Source of the DNA: Symbiodinium sp. CCMP2592
Taxonomy: Eukaryota > Sar > Dinophyceae > Suessiales > Symbiodiniaceae
Direction: 5' to 3'
DNA length: 64,000 nt
NCBI GenBank assembly: GCA_905221615.1
Contig: CAJNDT010000979.1
Coordinates: forward strand, 930,001 to 994,000
Made by a program: the position numbers and the translations under genes. Shown piece after piece: positions 50,216-60,943 of this stretch. Every line of letters starts with the position of its first letter. Position 1 is the first letter of the stretch. The notes under the pieces are model-generated. The model saw only the letters and a program-made list of their open reading frames with translations, was not told the origin of the DNA and did not search any database.

Positions 50216-51017
50216 TGTGCTCAGGTTGCTGTGCAATTTCGGGGGGTTTAGGGGTTTAGAGTTTAGGGTTGAGCTCTAGGGTCGATGGGGTAGAAGTAAT
50301 GTAGGAAGGAACTTAAGGACCTGGAGGAGTAGTATTGCTAATGATCCAGGCTTCCACGTTAAATTATAGCAGCCTTGCAGTGAGCCATGAAAAGGATGAA
50401 TTGGTGTGGAAGCAGTTTGCCGTGCACGAAAGTTAGCCGAACAAGCCTCCACCAAAGTGGCTTAGGAACCCTTACCCATAGACCCTAAACCTCTAAACCC
50501 CTAAACCCTAATAAACCTTAAACCCTGAATGCTTACAGGAACCCTTAAAGAAGGTTGCCCCTAATCCCTAAACCCCCACCATAACCCCTAAATGCCTAAC
50601 CCTACCCCTTAAACCCCTAAGCCTCTAAACCATAAACCCTAAAACCCCTGATCCCCCAATCCCTAGCCCCTAAACCCTAAACCTCAAACCCTAAACCCTT
50701 AGAGGAACCCTTAAGGAAGGTTTCTAAACCGATAGCAGACCTCTACACTCTAAACCCCTAAACCCCCAAACCCTAATCCCTAAACCCCTAAATCCCCAAA
50801 TTCCCTAACCCTAACCCTTAAACCCCTAAACCCCGAAACCCTAAACCCCTAAATGCCAAAATTCCCTAACTCTAACTCCTACATCCTTAACTCTCAACCC
50901 CTAAACCCCTAAACCCTCAAACCATAAACCCCTGAATTATTAGTTTTTACCCCTTAAATGCTAAACCCCTAAATCGCTACACTCCTAAACTGCTAACGCC
51001 CTTAAACCCCTAAACCC
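50216..51017. repeat. Long degenerate CCCTAAA region
   Basis: About 230 bp of unassigned sequence, then from 50480 to 51015 a highly mutated CCCTAAA/CCCCTAAA array with interspersed AGGAACCCTTAAAGAAGG motifs. No gene. Confidence 0.7.
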
Positions 51018-51130
51018 CTATAGTAGAAGCCAGAAAGTTCGAACATCATCAGCCTCATGCCCTTAAACCAAAGTATAGGGAATCCTAGCACTGATCCTCC
51101 TAATTCCATGTTGCAACTTTCGGGAGTTCA
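51018..51130. mobile_element. MITE family C
   Basis: TATAGTAGAAGCCAGAAAGT on the left, GTTGCAACTTTCGGGAGTTC on the right. CCCTAAA resumes immediately. Confidence 0.75.
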
Positions 51131-51191
51131 AACCCTAAACCCTAAACCCTAAACCCCTAAACCCTAAACCCCTAAACAAACCCCAAAGCAG

Positions 51192-51289
51192 ACCTCTGCG
51201 AGCCGAGGATTCCTACCGTAGCGCCCGTGGTCCCCACCACGCCAGAGCAGATCGTCTCGCCGAACAAGCCGGCGCGATGGGGCTTCGGG
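51192..51289 (+). CDS. Exon between inverted telomeric blocks
   Basis: After CCCCAAAGCAG the frame reads LCEPRIPTVAPVVPTTPE then QIVSPNKPARWGF, ending GGCTTCGG/GGTTTGTGG. CCCTAAA at 51125-51178 upstream, TTTAGGG at 51298-51405 downstream. Pro/Val-rich, possibly a linker. Family unknown. Confidence 0.55.
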
Positions 51290-51530
51290 GTTTGTGGGGA
51301 TTTAGGGGTTAGGGGTTTAGGGGTTTAGGTTTCTAGGGTTTATGGGTTAGTTAGGGGTTTAGGGGTTTAGGGGTTTGGGGGTTAGGGGCTTAGGGTTTAG
51401 GGCGCGATGGGGCACTGTAGGGTTCCTTTAAGGCTTCCTTGAAAGGTTCTATAAGGGGTTCCAGGGTTTAGGTTCCAAGGTTTAGGGTTAAGGGGCTTCG
51501 GGCCTGTAGGGTTCCTGGAAGGGTTAGTAA

Positions 51531-51648
51531 AACTGGGCTTTGGAGTACCATACTTAATACTTTTTTAGGATCTGTTCCTTAAAGGGAACCAATATTGAAC
51601 GAAAAAGTCTATACTTTTTCTCCCTGGTTACTGCAAAGCCCAGTAAAG
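51531..51648. mobile_element. Single-copy inverted-repeat element
   Basis: TAAAACTGGGCTTTGGAGTA on the left, ACTGCAAAGCCCAGTAAA on the right. Inner pairing is poor. TA-type flank (GTTAGTAAAA). Confidence 0.65.
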
Positions 51649-51917
51649 GGCTCTATATGGAATTAGGGTTCAGGGTTTAGGGTTTGGGGGGTTCAAGGGT
51701 TTAGGGGCTTAGGGTTTTTGGGGTTTAAAGTTTTAGGGTTTAGGGTTCCCAGAAAGCCCAATGCCCCTTAATTATGGAATATGCCTGAAATTTCTCGGGT
51801 TTTGCATTATGATTTTAGCACGAGCTTCATATAAAGAAATACCTATAGTTGTTCCAGTTGTTCCATACCTCTATATTCAAGGGGTTGGTGTACTGCCGCC
51901 TACTGCCGCCAAAAAAG

Positions 51918-51972
51918 TATAGCACCATTGGAGCAGCAACAGCAGCAAGAACGACAGCAGCAAAAGCACGGA
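51918..51972 (+). CDS. Possible Gln-rich exon
   Basis: It reads APLEQQQQQERQQQKHGQ, bounded on the right by CCTAAACCC. Similar in composition to the Gln-rich gene at 36.8-38.9 kb, but it cannot be joined to it by sight. Confidence 0.35.
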
Positions 51973-52040
51973 CAGTCAATCCTAAACCCTAAACCCTAAA
52001 CCCTAAACCCTAAACCCTAAACCGTAGTCAATCCTAAACC

Positions 52041-53160
52041 CTAGACCTCAAACTAATAGATGAGCAGATTGAAAGCTCGCCCTTAACTTGAAGCCACTTT
52101 GTGTCTTTCGTCGGGAGGGAGCGGGGTATTTTAATGAGAGGGAGCCAGAAGTTAAGGTTAGCAGCCGGGCTCTTTGCGGTTCTATTAGGGTTTTCATGTG
52201 GGTTTCGGGCTTAGGATTAGCGCTCAAGGTTCAAAGCTTTACAGAGTGGAAGGAGGACTTCACGTACTCTGGACATATTGACGGCTCGGGGTTTGGGGAG
52301 TTGGAGTTTTCAGGATACTGCGTGAAGTATGAGGAGTTCAGTGGCTTTCTTGTGGTGTGGGACTTCTCGCATAGTATCGAGTAGAGGTCGTGGGATGTTC
52401 TGGCTGAAGTCTCTTCCCTCGAGAAACCGACCTCAGCGAATTCCTCCAAAATTTCCACCTGGCCACTTTGGACACACAAGTCATCTTGCAGCGGGGGTAG
52501 CCCGCTCCACAAAGCATGTCAATTTGAGAGTCGTCGCGGCATCTTGCAAGGACTTTGAGAGATGACCCCGATCGACCTCCCGGAGCTTCTCAGAGACGGA
52601 TCGGAAGCAGTCCTGGCACCTCCAGTGAGCGCACAGTCGGATGTACACAAAGGGAAGTCCGATTCCCCACTCACCCAAACACATCCAGACATGCGGGGCC
52701 AACAAAGCCTATGGTGGCAAAGCCTGGATACGGCTGACGTGCGGCACACCGGGATGGGCTACGGCGGATGATTGCCCGTTATCGCTGAGACGCATCACAA
52801 GCCAGCCTGATGCAGTTTGTGGCAAGGCTGTCAGCCTCGCACCAGGTTGATAGTTTCCCTAACGGGCCAGAGCGCAAAACACTGCGAAACCGAGCTGAAG
52901 CAACTTTCTCCGATGATTTCGCATATAGCACTGACGCGTAGAATAACGTCAGCATGCTTGTACCACGGCGTGCACGTACTTGCCGCTTGGCTAGCCGCGG
53001 CTAGCCGTCTCGTCCTACTCAAGGCCTATAGTTGTCTGAGACAGTCAGCAACAAAGCGAAGCAATTGTGTTCGAGCCAGCAGCGCCTTAAGACCCTACAG
53101 CAAACGCGGAAATTGGTGGTGGGGTTAAGCAATGTTGCATGTACATGTCAAAGCGCGAGA
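52041..53160. other. Repeat-free, GC-balanced stretch, coding status open
   Basis: No telomeric block or MITE from about 52080 to 53160. Several overlapping frames (52088-52384, 52562-52850, 52817-53128) of 60-103 codons exist, none with a recognisable motif. It could hold a decayed gene or retroelement piece. Confidence 0.4.
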
Positions 53161-53626
53161 TGCTGCGATAGTTGGGATTGACTTCTAGATCCCCAAATCC
53201 GAAACCCGAAATCCCCAGACCCCGAAGCCCAAGACTTTGACATCCGCCCTAACTTCAGAGATGTTGGGTTGAGGATTGAGGGATTAGGGCTTCGCTCTGT
53301 GCACTGCAAACCTTAACTCCCTAACCCCAAAAACCCAAGCTTTTTCGCTCCCTACACAGTGAAAACATTAAGACTGCAAGTGCACATATCCTTCGACCAC
53401 CAGAACTTGATAATTTGTAGCTCACATGTTCTCACTGTAAACCCAACATAAAATTTTACAGGAGCCCTTCAAAAAAGTAGGTTTCGATAGGTTAAAGATG
53501 GGAAGACCTGCTTTGGGCTCTCAAGACCACAGAAAGCACCTACTTTGGGCTGCATGGAATCTTCCTTGAGGACCAAATGACCCTTAAAAAGTAAGGCCCT
53601 ATATCCTCCAGCAGAAGTTGCGAACT

Positions 53627-53725
53627 TCGGTTGATGATATAAATCCTGTATTGCCCATAATAACGAAGATACCATAATTCCCATAGTGTCCTTGAGGTGA
53701 TGCAGGATTTATATCATCAACAGTT
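53627..53725. mobile_element. MITE family B
   Basis: CGGTTGATGATATAAATCCT on the left, AGGATTTATATCATCAACAG on the right. Confidence 0.9.
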
Positions 53726-53904
53726 TCTCACCCGAGGCTTGCAGGCTTGGAATCCCTAAAGTTTCTAAACTTTAGTGCCTCGGGCTCAAGGTTTAGGAGC
53801 TCGGGCCTAGGGAGTAAAGCCTATAGGGTTTAGGATTCAGGATATTTAGGGTCTAGGGTTTTAGGGCTTTCAGGATAGAGACTAAGACCCCAACCCTCGT
53901 TCAG

Positions 53905-53970
53905 GGCTGTGCCGCGGATATCACCACGGCCCTCTACGACCTCACGAACATCGCCCGAATGCTGACGTGA
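53905..53970 (+). CDS. Terminal exon
   Basis: After CGTTCAG the frame reads GCAADITTALYDLTNIAR then MLT, stop TGA at 53968-53970. Good coding character, helical. Family unknown. Confidence 0.5.
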   Translation, partial: GCAADITTALYDLTNIARMLT

Positions 53971-54907
53971 CCATCTTTTGGGGGCTTCCAGAGCCAAAAT
54001 GCAGGATTCGTTAAAGGAAACGGTTTAGGGTTTAGGGAACGAGGCCTTTGATAGGAAGATTACAAGGGTTCTTGGAAGGTACCCTGATGCGTGTTGAGGG
54101 TTTGAGTGCTTTAGGGTGCTTGTGCATTACTTGTAGAGGGGACAGTGTTCCTTCAAGGGTTCTTAAAAGGGCTTTTCTAAAGGCAGTTTTTTTGGACGGG
54201 AGGGGGGCTTAATACAGGGGCCTGAATAGTTAGAATAGGCTTCTGGGGCTCTTATGCGGGTTCTATCAGAGAGTTTTGGGGGGGCGGGGCGTTCTGGACG
54301 CCGGGGCTTTGAGAAGCAAAATTGGGTTTGCAGGGGCCCCGTGTTATTTATGTACTGTTATTATTTAGGGGATTCTACAAGGGATATGTAGGTTTTAGGT
54401 AGGGACTCAAAAAGAGATTTCAGAGGGGTTTAGGCTTGAAACTGAACCTCAAGCCCCAACATCTAAACCTTCAGCCCTGAACTTTAAATGTATTAGGGTT
54501 TAGGGTTTAGGGCTTAGGGTTTAGGGTTTAGTTTTTTTTTTTTTACGGTTTGGGGTATAGGGCTCACAACTGCAAGCTTTCATCTGGTCTTGACAAGGTG
54601 TCGTTTTTGTTTCGCGAAGGCTGCGATTCGATTGAAGCTGTTTTTTTCGCGAGGCTCTTGGGCCGAAGGATGCAGGGGGAGTTGCTTAGGGGAGTAGGGC
54701 ACTTTAAGGGTTCCTTTGGGGGTTCCTTTGAAGGAATCCCTTAGGGGGTTAGGGGTTAGGGTTTAGGGTTTGCTTTGTTTCGGCTCTTGGGTTCGGAGTA
54801 AAGCGGAACCTGGAAAACGGATGGATCGTGTTCAACTTCTCTAGGGTTTAGGGTTTAGGGGTTTAGGGTTTAGGGTTTAGGGTACTTTTCGGTGACTCTG
54901 TTTGAAG
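53971..54907. other. Spacer with TTTAGGG blocks
   Basis: TTTAGGG at 54495-54530 (followed by a T-run) and at 54842-54881. No supported gene. Confidence 0.45.
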
Positions 54908-55048
54908 CTTGAACGCGAAGTCGAGAAGCAGAAGCATCAGCGCCACGAGCCCCAGTATGTCCTTACTCTGAATTTGCTGAAAAGGAACTTAATGGAGTTT
55001 AGGCAATACGGACACCATAGTTATCACTACAGACTCCCGCAGTTGTAA
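54908..55048 (+). CDS. Terminal exon, charged then basic/aromatic
   Basis: After TTTGAAG the frame reads LEREVEKQKHQRHEPQYV, LTLNLLKRNLMEFRQYG and HHSYHYRLPQL, stop TAA at 55046-55048. The first part resembles a coiled coil. It may instead splice out at CCCAG/TATGTCC. Confidence 0.4.
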   Translation, partial: LEREVEKQKHQRHEPQYVLTLNLLKRNLMEFRQYGHHSYHYRLPQL

Positions 55049-55064
55049 TGGTAAGCAACTTCAG

Positions 55065-55157
55065 TATTGGCGATGACCCGTGCGCCACCATTGGCCAGCG
55101 GGCTTGCAGAAAAACGACATCAGCGCACTTGGACTTCGTAGCCTGCCCCTCCCCGAG
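55065..55157 (+). CDS. Possible Cys-rich exon before MITE J
   Basis: After ACTTCAG the frame reads IGDDPCATIGQRACRKTT then SAHLDFVACPSPR, reaching the MITE J arm. On the far side of that MITE (from about 55347) the frame SSDVEPFFGSRVRPVLS is open, so J may be an intron here, though no GT donor is present. Confidence 0.4.
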
Positions 55158-55347
55158 AGCGCAATACCCCTTGATTAAGGAACATGCGTTACAGTAGAAG
55201 GGCCTTCATATTATTGTGTAAGCTATATTCCGTAATTGAGGGGTATTAGAATCCCCTAAACCCTAAACCTATAGATTCCTTATGGACCCCTTGAAGGAAT
55301 CCTAGATATTGCTTAATTAAGGGGTATTGGGCTCTCTGGGCACCTCG
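55155..55347. mobile_element. MITE family J, enlarged, with telomere unit
   Basis: CCGAGAGCGCAATACCCCTT on the left, GGGGTATTGGGCTCTCTGGG on the right. It contains CCCCTAAACCCTAAACC and a second partial palindrome. Confidence 0.85.
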
Positions 55348-55573
55348 TCAGACGTTGAACCCTTCTTCGGGTCACGTGTCCGACCGGTGCTGAGCTTGCA
55401 AACCAAATTCGCCTCTTGTATAAGCCTTATGTTAGAGTCGTACCGAAACCCTTTTTTAGGGTACATAACGGATCCTCAGGTACCCTGAAACAGGGGTGGT
55501 GTATGACCCTCTAGCTTCTAGGTATGGTAGTGGTAGTGCAGGCTGGCAGTGGTAGTGGTGGTGGGAAGGATAC

Positions 55574-55701
55574 TACTTAGAGGATCATGGGACTTAGTAA
55601 GTAGGTTATAACTGGGGTTATAAGTCCCCTAAGTGGGGTTATATCCTAATTATAACATACTTATAACCTTACTTACTACGTCCCATGAGCCTTTGAGTAA
55701 G
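55574..55701. mobile_element. MITE family A
   Basis: TACTTAGAGGATCATGGGAC on the left, GTCCCATGAGCCTTTGAGTA on the right. Confidence 0.9.
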
Positions 55702-55751
55702 TAACCTGGCCATAGGTTGCAGTTCAGGGTGCAGACCTGGCATAAACCTTA

Positions 55752-55855
55752 CGTACTGCCCCCATACAGTAAGAGTCCGGAATAGGGCTACTATTAAGGT
55801 CTTAATGTATCTATAACATGAATATTCTTCAACTACTATTGAGTGGGGGCCGTAC
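55752..55855. mobile_element. MITE family S, solitary copy
   Basis: GTACTGCCCCCATACAGTAA on the left, TATTGAGTGGGGGCCGTAC on the right. The reverse complement of the S segment inside each 1.07-kb satellite unit. Confidence 0.8.
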
Positions 55856-56295
55856 CCAACATAACCTGAACTCTTTGAATCCTTCAACCATCAGCCCTTA
55901 ACCCCAGACCATACACCCAAGACCCCACCTGTACCCTGAATAACCTAGCTCTTTATAGGTTTATGTACGGAAATCATATTAAGAAGGAGCCCTAAAAAGG
56001 TAAGCTCATTAGGGTCCAGGTAAACCCTCAAGCCCTACTGCAGACAACCTACTCCCCCAAATGCCAAAACGCTAAAGCCTAAACCCTAATCCCCTAAACC
56101 CTAACCCCCTAAATCCCTAAACCCCTCAACCCTAAACCCCTAAACCCTAGACCCCTACCCCTGAAACCCCTAAACGCCTTATAGAACCCTTAAAGGAACC
56201 CTTAAAGGAAGCCTTAAAGGAGCCCTATAGTGCCCTACTCCCCTAATTCCTTGGGCCGAGGAGCCTCGCGAAACCTAGCGACTGCAAAGCAACAA

Positions 56296-56408
56296 CTAGG
56301 ATGCCCAGTAGTACCCTTATTCCCTTTTTGTAGTCCTAGGTTCCTTATACAGTTACCCAATACCAAAAAGAGAGGCCTTTTTATTCTTAGGTTACTGGGT
56401 GTCCTAGA
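56296..56408. mobile_element. MITE family M, solitary copy
   Basis: CTAGGATGCCCAGTAGTACC on the left, GTTACTGGGTGTCCTAG on the right. Confidence 0.9.
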
Positions 56409-56428
56409 CAATCGTTGAAGGATAAATA

Positions 56429-56535
56429 CCCAGACCGTCGGGAGGATCCAAAAAGTAGATCCCTTAATGGGGGTTCCCTTAGTAGTCTAGGCAAATTAGG
56501 GGAGCTACTTTCTAGATCTTCCCGGGGGTCTGGGT
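56429..56535. mobile_element. MITE family I
   Basis: TACCCAGACCGTCGGGAGGA on the left, TCTTCCCGGGGGTCTGGGT on the right. Confidence 0.9.
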
Positions 56536-56547
56536 GAGGGATAAATA

Positions 56548-56750
56548 CTACGGTTGATGATATAAGCCCTGCATTGCCTTTAAGGGTTCCGTTAAGGGAC
56601 CTATAGGGTTCAGGGTGTAAGAGGGTTTAGTTGTGATGGGTTTATGATTTAAGGTTTAGGTTTTAGGCATTTCATGAATGACCCTAGACTATGGGAATTA
56701 TGGTACATTCCTTAGTATGGGTAATGCAGCATTTATATCATCAACAGTAG
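56548..56750. mobile_element. MITE family B with internal insertion
   Basis: TACGGTTGATGATATAAGCC on the left, GCATTTATATCATCAACAGT on the right. About 100 bp longer than other copies because of an internal telomere-like segment (GTTTAGGTTTTAGG). Confidence 0.85.
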
Positions 56751-57216
56751 TAGGGCTTACAGGGTTTAGGGTTCGCTGTGCGGGTTTGGATTCAGGTCTC
56801 GGGGGTTTAGGTTACAGCTGTAGGAATATGTTCTTTTGATGGTTCGCAGGGTCTTCACCTAAACCCTAGTGCAGAATTTATAGGGGCCCTACGAAATCCA
56901 GGTGGATGGAGGCAATTCATAAATCCACCTCCTGTAATCCTGATTCACAGGGGAATTATTCATCAGGAATCTAATATAGTCATAAGTACCAAAATTATGC
57001 CTGGGGGCTTCTCTAGAACAGTCAAAGTAGACTTTTGAAGGTCTCTATAATACACCCAAAAGGGTTTTGGTTAAAGCCCAAACCCTTATCACCCATTTTG
57101 AGGACGGTTTGCTCAGGAAGAAGGTCTTCAACAAATTTGCATCCATGAACCCTAAACCCCTTCCTGAACTCTTTCCAATTTCAGGAACTCAAGATTCTGG
57201 AGCCTTAGATCTACAG

Positions 57217-57260
57217 GTACGTCACCACCGACTGCGCGCAGCCAGGCGTGGGCCCAAACT
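57217..57260 (+). CDS. Possible exon
   Basis: After GATCTACAG the frame reads YVTTDCAQPGVGP. Short, GC-rich, isolated. Confidence 0.3.
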
Positions 57261-57767
57261 CTCAAACCTCCTGGTGTCTTTGCACTCAGGGTTTGAGGTT
57301 TAGGCAGGGTTCACGGTAGAGGGTACATTTCCGGCACTTAGCCTTGGAACAGTCTGGGTCTTCGCGCTACTTGAACTTCTAAGCCTGGAGTTTCCTGGGT
57401 AGTTACTCCTGGTTGTCGGGGGCCTTGTGCGTAAAGCATGGAGCTTTCATCGTCTGAACAGTTGCAACTATTCGCACAATGCCATACTCCAAACTCTACT
57501 TGTAGGGATTATTAAGGCCTATGAGATTTTGCTTGTAGCTCAGATTTATCCCGAGCCCCTTCGCCCCAAATCCTCGCATAGTGCCCTACCGTACAAGTCC
57601 AGAAAAGGAATATGAGAACCACATTGTTTTGTTGAATATATTCTGTTGCTTGAGGACCAAATGTCCCTTAAAAGTAGGGGCCCTATACCCATAAACTATG
57701 AATCCCTATATGGTATATGAACCTTAAACCCTTTTAGGGTTGATTTCGTCCTTAAGGTTGTAGATCA

Positions 57768-57835
57768 TGGCATTCCGCGCATCTATGCCTAAGAAGCATC
57801 AAGATCCCCGTGCCATCAACTTCCTGGACCCTAAG
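57768..57835 (+). CDS. Possible exon
   Basis: After GTTGTAG the frame reads MAFRASMPKKHQDPRA then INFLD. Isolated. Confidence 0.3.
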
Positions 57836-57931
57836 GAATCTGCCTTTTCAGGGTTCCCTAATATGATTTCTTTATATAAGTCTTTAAAAAGGCAGGTTAC
57901 AAGGGGTTAAGGTTATCTTCTCTGGGTAGGA

Positions 57932-58000
57932 TAAGATGCCATTGGCTTTGAGCGCCTCTATCTCGAAAGCCGTCGCATTTCAGGAGGGCATTTAATTAGC
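57932..58000 (+). CDS. Possible exon before MITE H
   Basis: It reads DAIGFERLYLESRRISGG then HLISHW, ending CACTGG/GTGGTTGTCA where MITE H begins, so the element's arm would supply the donor GT. A second frame with a stop is also open. Confidence 0.35.
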
Positions 58001-58108
58001 CACTGGGTGGTTGTCAATATTAGGGTCCTGTTTGGGGTTCTTATTATAATACAGCACCTAATATTTATAGTACTCAAAAAGGCACCATAATTTTGACAAC
58101 CACCCTAC
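58001..58108. mobile_element. MITE family H
   Basis: CTGGGTGGTTGTCAATATTA on the left, ATAATTTTGACAACCACCCT on the right. Confidence 0.9.
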
Positions 58109-58194
58109 TATTTGTCATCAACTCTGATTCTACGACAAGGAACACTAGACCTTACAGGTGGGACCAACTGCTGGAGTCCTAGGCTTTTTTGCAG

Positions 58195-58626
58195 CAGAAA
58201 CACGACATCCTCAGCAAGTTGCCTCCTCCTGAGGAGAAGGCTCTCCGAGCAGCATGTCGCAAGAGCGTTGGTGGTCGCCAGAGGGAAGATAGGCGGCCGC
58301 GGCCGCTACAGCAAGGCACAGTGCACTCACTTTTGCATAGTGCAGTGCCTCAAGTGCAAGGTCGAGCCACTGGCGAAAGCAATGAGCCACCGTCAGGGCC
58401 GCGGGACCTTGGGATGCGGCAAAAGACATCAAAGTCAAGGTTCGTATCTGGAGATGGCGTGATGTGTGCGAGGCCATATCTGTGCGGAGGCCGACCAACC
58501 AAACCACCACCAGTCCTTCGCACCTCAAGGTTCGTATCTGGAGATGGCGTGACGTGTGCGAGGCCTGATCTGTGCGGAGGCCGACCAATCAGGCCACATG
58601 CGCCATTCGCACCCTCAGCAAAGTAA
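58195..58626 (+). CDS. Terminal exon of 143 codons with internal repeat
   Basis: After GGCTTTTTTGCAG the frame reads QKHDILSKLPPPEEKALRA, then a basic Arg/Gln-rich middle, then two near-identical 22-residue repeats starting SRFVSGDGV and containing CARP and LCGGRP, 30 residues apart. Stop TAA at 58624-58626. The DNA repeat is about 66 nt with a 90-nt period (58435 and 58525). Pro/Arg-rich low-complexity protein, family unknown. The strong pyrimidine tract before the AG supports the acceptor. Confidence 0.55.
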   Translation, partial: QKHDILSKLPPPEEKALRAACRKSVGGRQREDRRPRPLQQGTVHSLLHSAVPQVQGRATGESNEPPSGPRDLGMRQKTSKSRFVSGDGVMCARPYLCGGRPTKPPPVLRTSRFVSGDGVTCARPDLCGGRPIRPHAPFAPSAK

Positions 58627-58918
58627 ACCATGTAATTACACGGAATGCAATAGCTCCAAAGTAATAATACCCAGCTGCTTGCGAACAATCCTATCCGTAT
58701 CGTAGTCCGGCCACAAATGGCACATGAATTCCTTGTCAAGAACGTAAAGAGTCTCAAACTTCATACCCAGATCTCCCCAAACCCAATTCAGGAATATACT
58801 TCAAAGCAGATTGTAGATCTCCTAACAAGGCAACGTATTATTACTCAAACCCTAGACCCTGAAACCCTAAACCTAAATTAGGGTGTTTTGGAGGCTTTGG
58901 GTACATGTTCACCTTCAG

Positions 58919-58977
58919 GTCCCTTCGTTGCGCTTGCCCACACCCCAACCTTCCAATCCTGGGAATGCTAAACTGGG
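58919..58977 (+). CDS. Possible exon with GTTTAGGG donor
   Basis: Between CACCTTCAG and GG/GTTTAGGGTTTAGGG a GC-rich 59-nt segment is open in more than one frame (for example SLRCACPHPNLPILGMLN). Confidence 0.35.
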
Positions 58978-59138
58978 GTTTAGGGTTTAGGGTTTACCCT
59001 AAGCATTGGGAACCTAAATCCTTGCGTACCTGGATCAGAAGAATTGCCATTGGTATCCCCGTGCAGGTCTTGTAGTTAGTTGCTATATACCCCAAAGATC
59101 TATGCCATTATATGCTTATCAAGGCCTTTCTGTTTGCC

Positions 59139-59252
59139 TACTTAAAGACTCATGGGACTTAGTAAGTCAGCTTATAATTAGGATAGCCCCAAGTAGGGGA
59201 CTTCTGACCCTCATTATAGCCTACTTACTAAGTCCCATGATCCTGTAAGTAC
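59139..59252. mobile_element. MITE family A
   Basis: TACTTAAAGACTCATGGGAC on the left, GTCCCATGATCCTGTAAGTA on the right. Confidence 0.9.
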
Positions 59253-59267
59253 GCCATAAACAGCTCA

Positions 59268-59343
59268 GAGGTCAGGTTTCTACGGTCTGTGCCAACGACG
59301 TCCTGACCATTGTGACTTTTTGGCGGCACTTACATAGGAGTTA
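59268..59343 (+). CDS. Possible terminal exon after MITE A
   Basis: It reads GQVSTVCANDVLTIVTFW then RHLHRS and TAG. Plausible, isolated. Confidence 0.3.
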
Positions 59344-59522
59344 GAACTTAGGGTTGAGTTTAGGGTTTAGGGTTTAGGGGTTTAGGGGTTTAGGGGTTTA
59401 GGTCCATTACGTAGGATTAGAGTATAGGCTTGAGGGTTTATAGGGTTTAGGTCTAGGGCACATTCATAGGAGTGCAAGCGTAGGGTTGGGGGTTGACAGG
59501 GTCTAGGTCTAGGCCACTTACA

Positions 59523-59627
59523 TACTGTTGATGATATAAATCCTGCATTACCTTAAGGACCCTAAACTATGGGAATGGTGGTATATTCATTATTATGGGT
59601 CATGCAGGATTTATATCATCAACCGTA
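59523..59627. mobile_element. MITE family B
   Basis: TACTGTTGATGATATAAATC on the left, GATTTATATCATCAACCGTA on the right. TA at both ends. Confidence 0.95.
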
Positions 59628-59833
59628 GGAGTTAGAACTCAGGCTGGAGGGTTAACAGGGTTTAGGTCTAGGGCACTTACAGAAGAGTTAGAACCTAACC
59701 CTAAACCCTAAACCCTAAACAGGGCGGTGGAGGGGGTTCTAGGGTTTTTTGGGTTTGCGGGTTTGCTGTCGGGTTTAGGGTTTAGGGTTTAGGGTTTTAG
59801 GGTTTTAAGGCCTAGGCTTTTCAAGGCTTTGGG

Positions 59834-59908
59834 CTCTGCGTCAAACCAAAGCTGGAGGCCTCGAGCGAGGTGGTCTTTAATGGAAGCCCCGTAGAAGCCC
59901 TCTGTTGA
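59834..59908 (+). CDS. Possible terminal exon
   Basis: It reads LCVKPKLEASSEVVFNGS then PVEALC, stop TGA at 59906-59908, downstream of TTTAGGG repeats. Confidence 0.35.
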   Translation, partial: LCVKPKLEASSEVVFNGSPVEALC

Positions 59909-60416
59909 AAATCCTTCTATGCAAAACCATAAAAGCATCCAATAGCCCAAACCCTTCGAAAAGGAACACCATGATCTGAAACCCGAGCCCTCAGAACAGC
60001 TCCGGCAGTTCCTTAAACTGTAAACTCCTGTTGTTCATATGTTCAGCTTTCGGATTTGCTTCTGGCTTCAGTCGGTCAGGGTGTCGCCTTGAAGAGTGTA
60101 GGGTACATCATAGGGACCTTAGAAGGGTAGAGGGGAGGTGGCTGGGGTAGTACACTTCCTGGAATGGGCTTTGTTGGACTCTTGTCGAGTCCTTGTTGGG
60201 GGTCGTCGCCCTTATCCCGAGGGTCCTTATGAGTATAGGAGTGTAGGGTGTGGGGGTCTAGGATTTCAGGATGCAGGTTCAGGGTTTGAGGATATACGCC
60301 CTAACCCCTAAACCCCTAAACCCTAAACACAATTTTTCCGGTGTGGGGCATGGGGTTTGCGAACCGCCTTCAAGCCTTCAATCCCGGTCTGCATCAGGAG
60401 CCTCAAAAGGTGGGGT

Positions 60417-60506
60417 AATTAAAGGATCATGGGACTTAGTGAGGGGTTATCCTAATTGTAACCTACTTATAACCTGACTTACTAAGTCCAATGAGCCTTT
60501 AAGTAG
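60417..60506. mobile_element. MITE family A, internally deleted
   Basis: TTAAAGGATCATGGGACTTA on the left, AGTCCAATGAGCCTTTAAGT on the right, 90 bp instead of about 125. Confidence 0.85.
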
Positions 60507-60819
60507 GTGTGGTAATCCCAAAATGACAGTCCTTTTATAAGGGACCCTTATTCCTACCTACTTACCTTCATCCTACCTTGTGAGGCCTCTCACTGTAGCT
60601 TGTCGATTTTAGGGTTTAGGGTTCAGAGTTTCCGATACAGGCTTTAACGTTTATAGGGTATGTTGTAGACCTGTGTGTAATCCCAGAACACCTTTACTAT
60701 TTCCAATTTTTAAGGCCACCAGTGGAGATTCCAAGCACTAAATCCTAAGCCCTCAATCCTAAACCCTAAACCCTAAACCCTAAACTCTAAACCCTCAACC
60801 CCGAACCCAGAACACCCTC

Positions 60820-60943
60820 ACTTGAAGGCTCATGGGACTTAGTAAGTAAGGTTATAAGTAGGTTATAATTAGAATAACCCCACTTAGGGGACTTATAACC
60901 CCAGTTATAACCTACTTACTAAGTCCCATGACCCTCTAAGTAA
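60820..60943. mobile_element. MITE family A at the head of the 97-bp satellite
   Basis: CACTTGAAGGCTCATGGGAC on the left, AAGTCCCATGACCCTCTAAG on the right. Its right arm is the first repeat unit's start. Confidence 0.9.

Noticed and set aside
56230-56418. Short protein similar to 47733-47960
   Set aside because: The similarity is the shared MITE M sequence read in the same frame, not a conserved protein.
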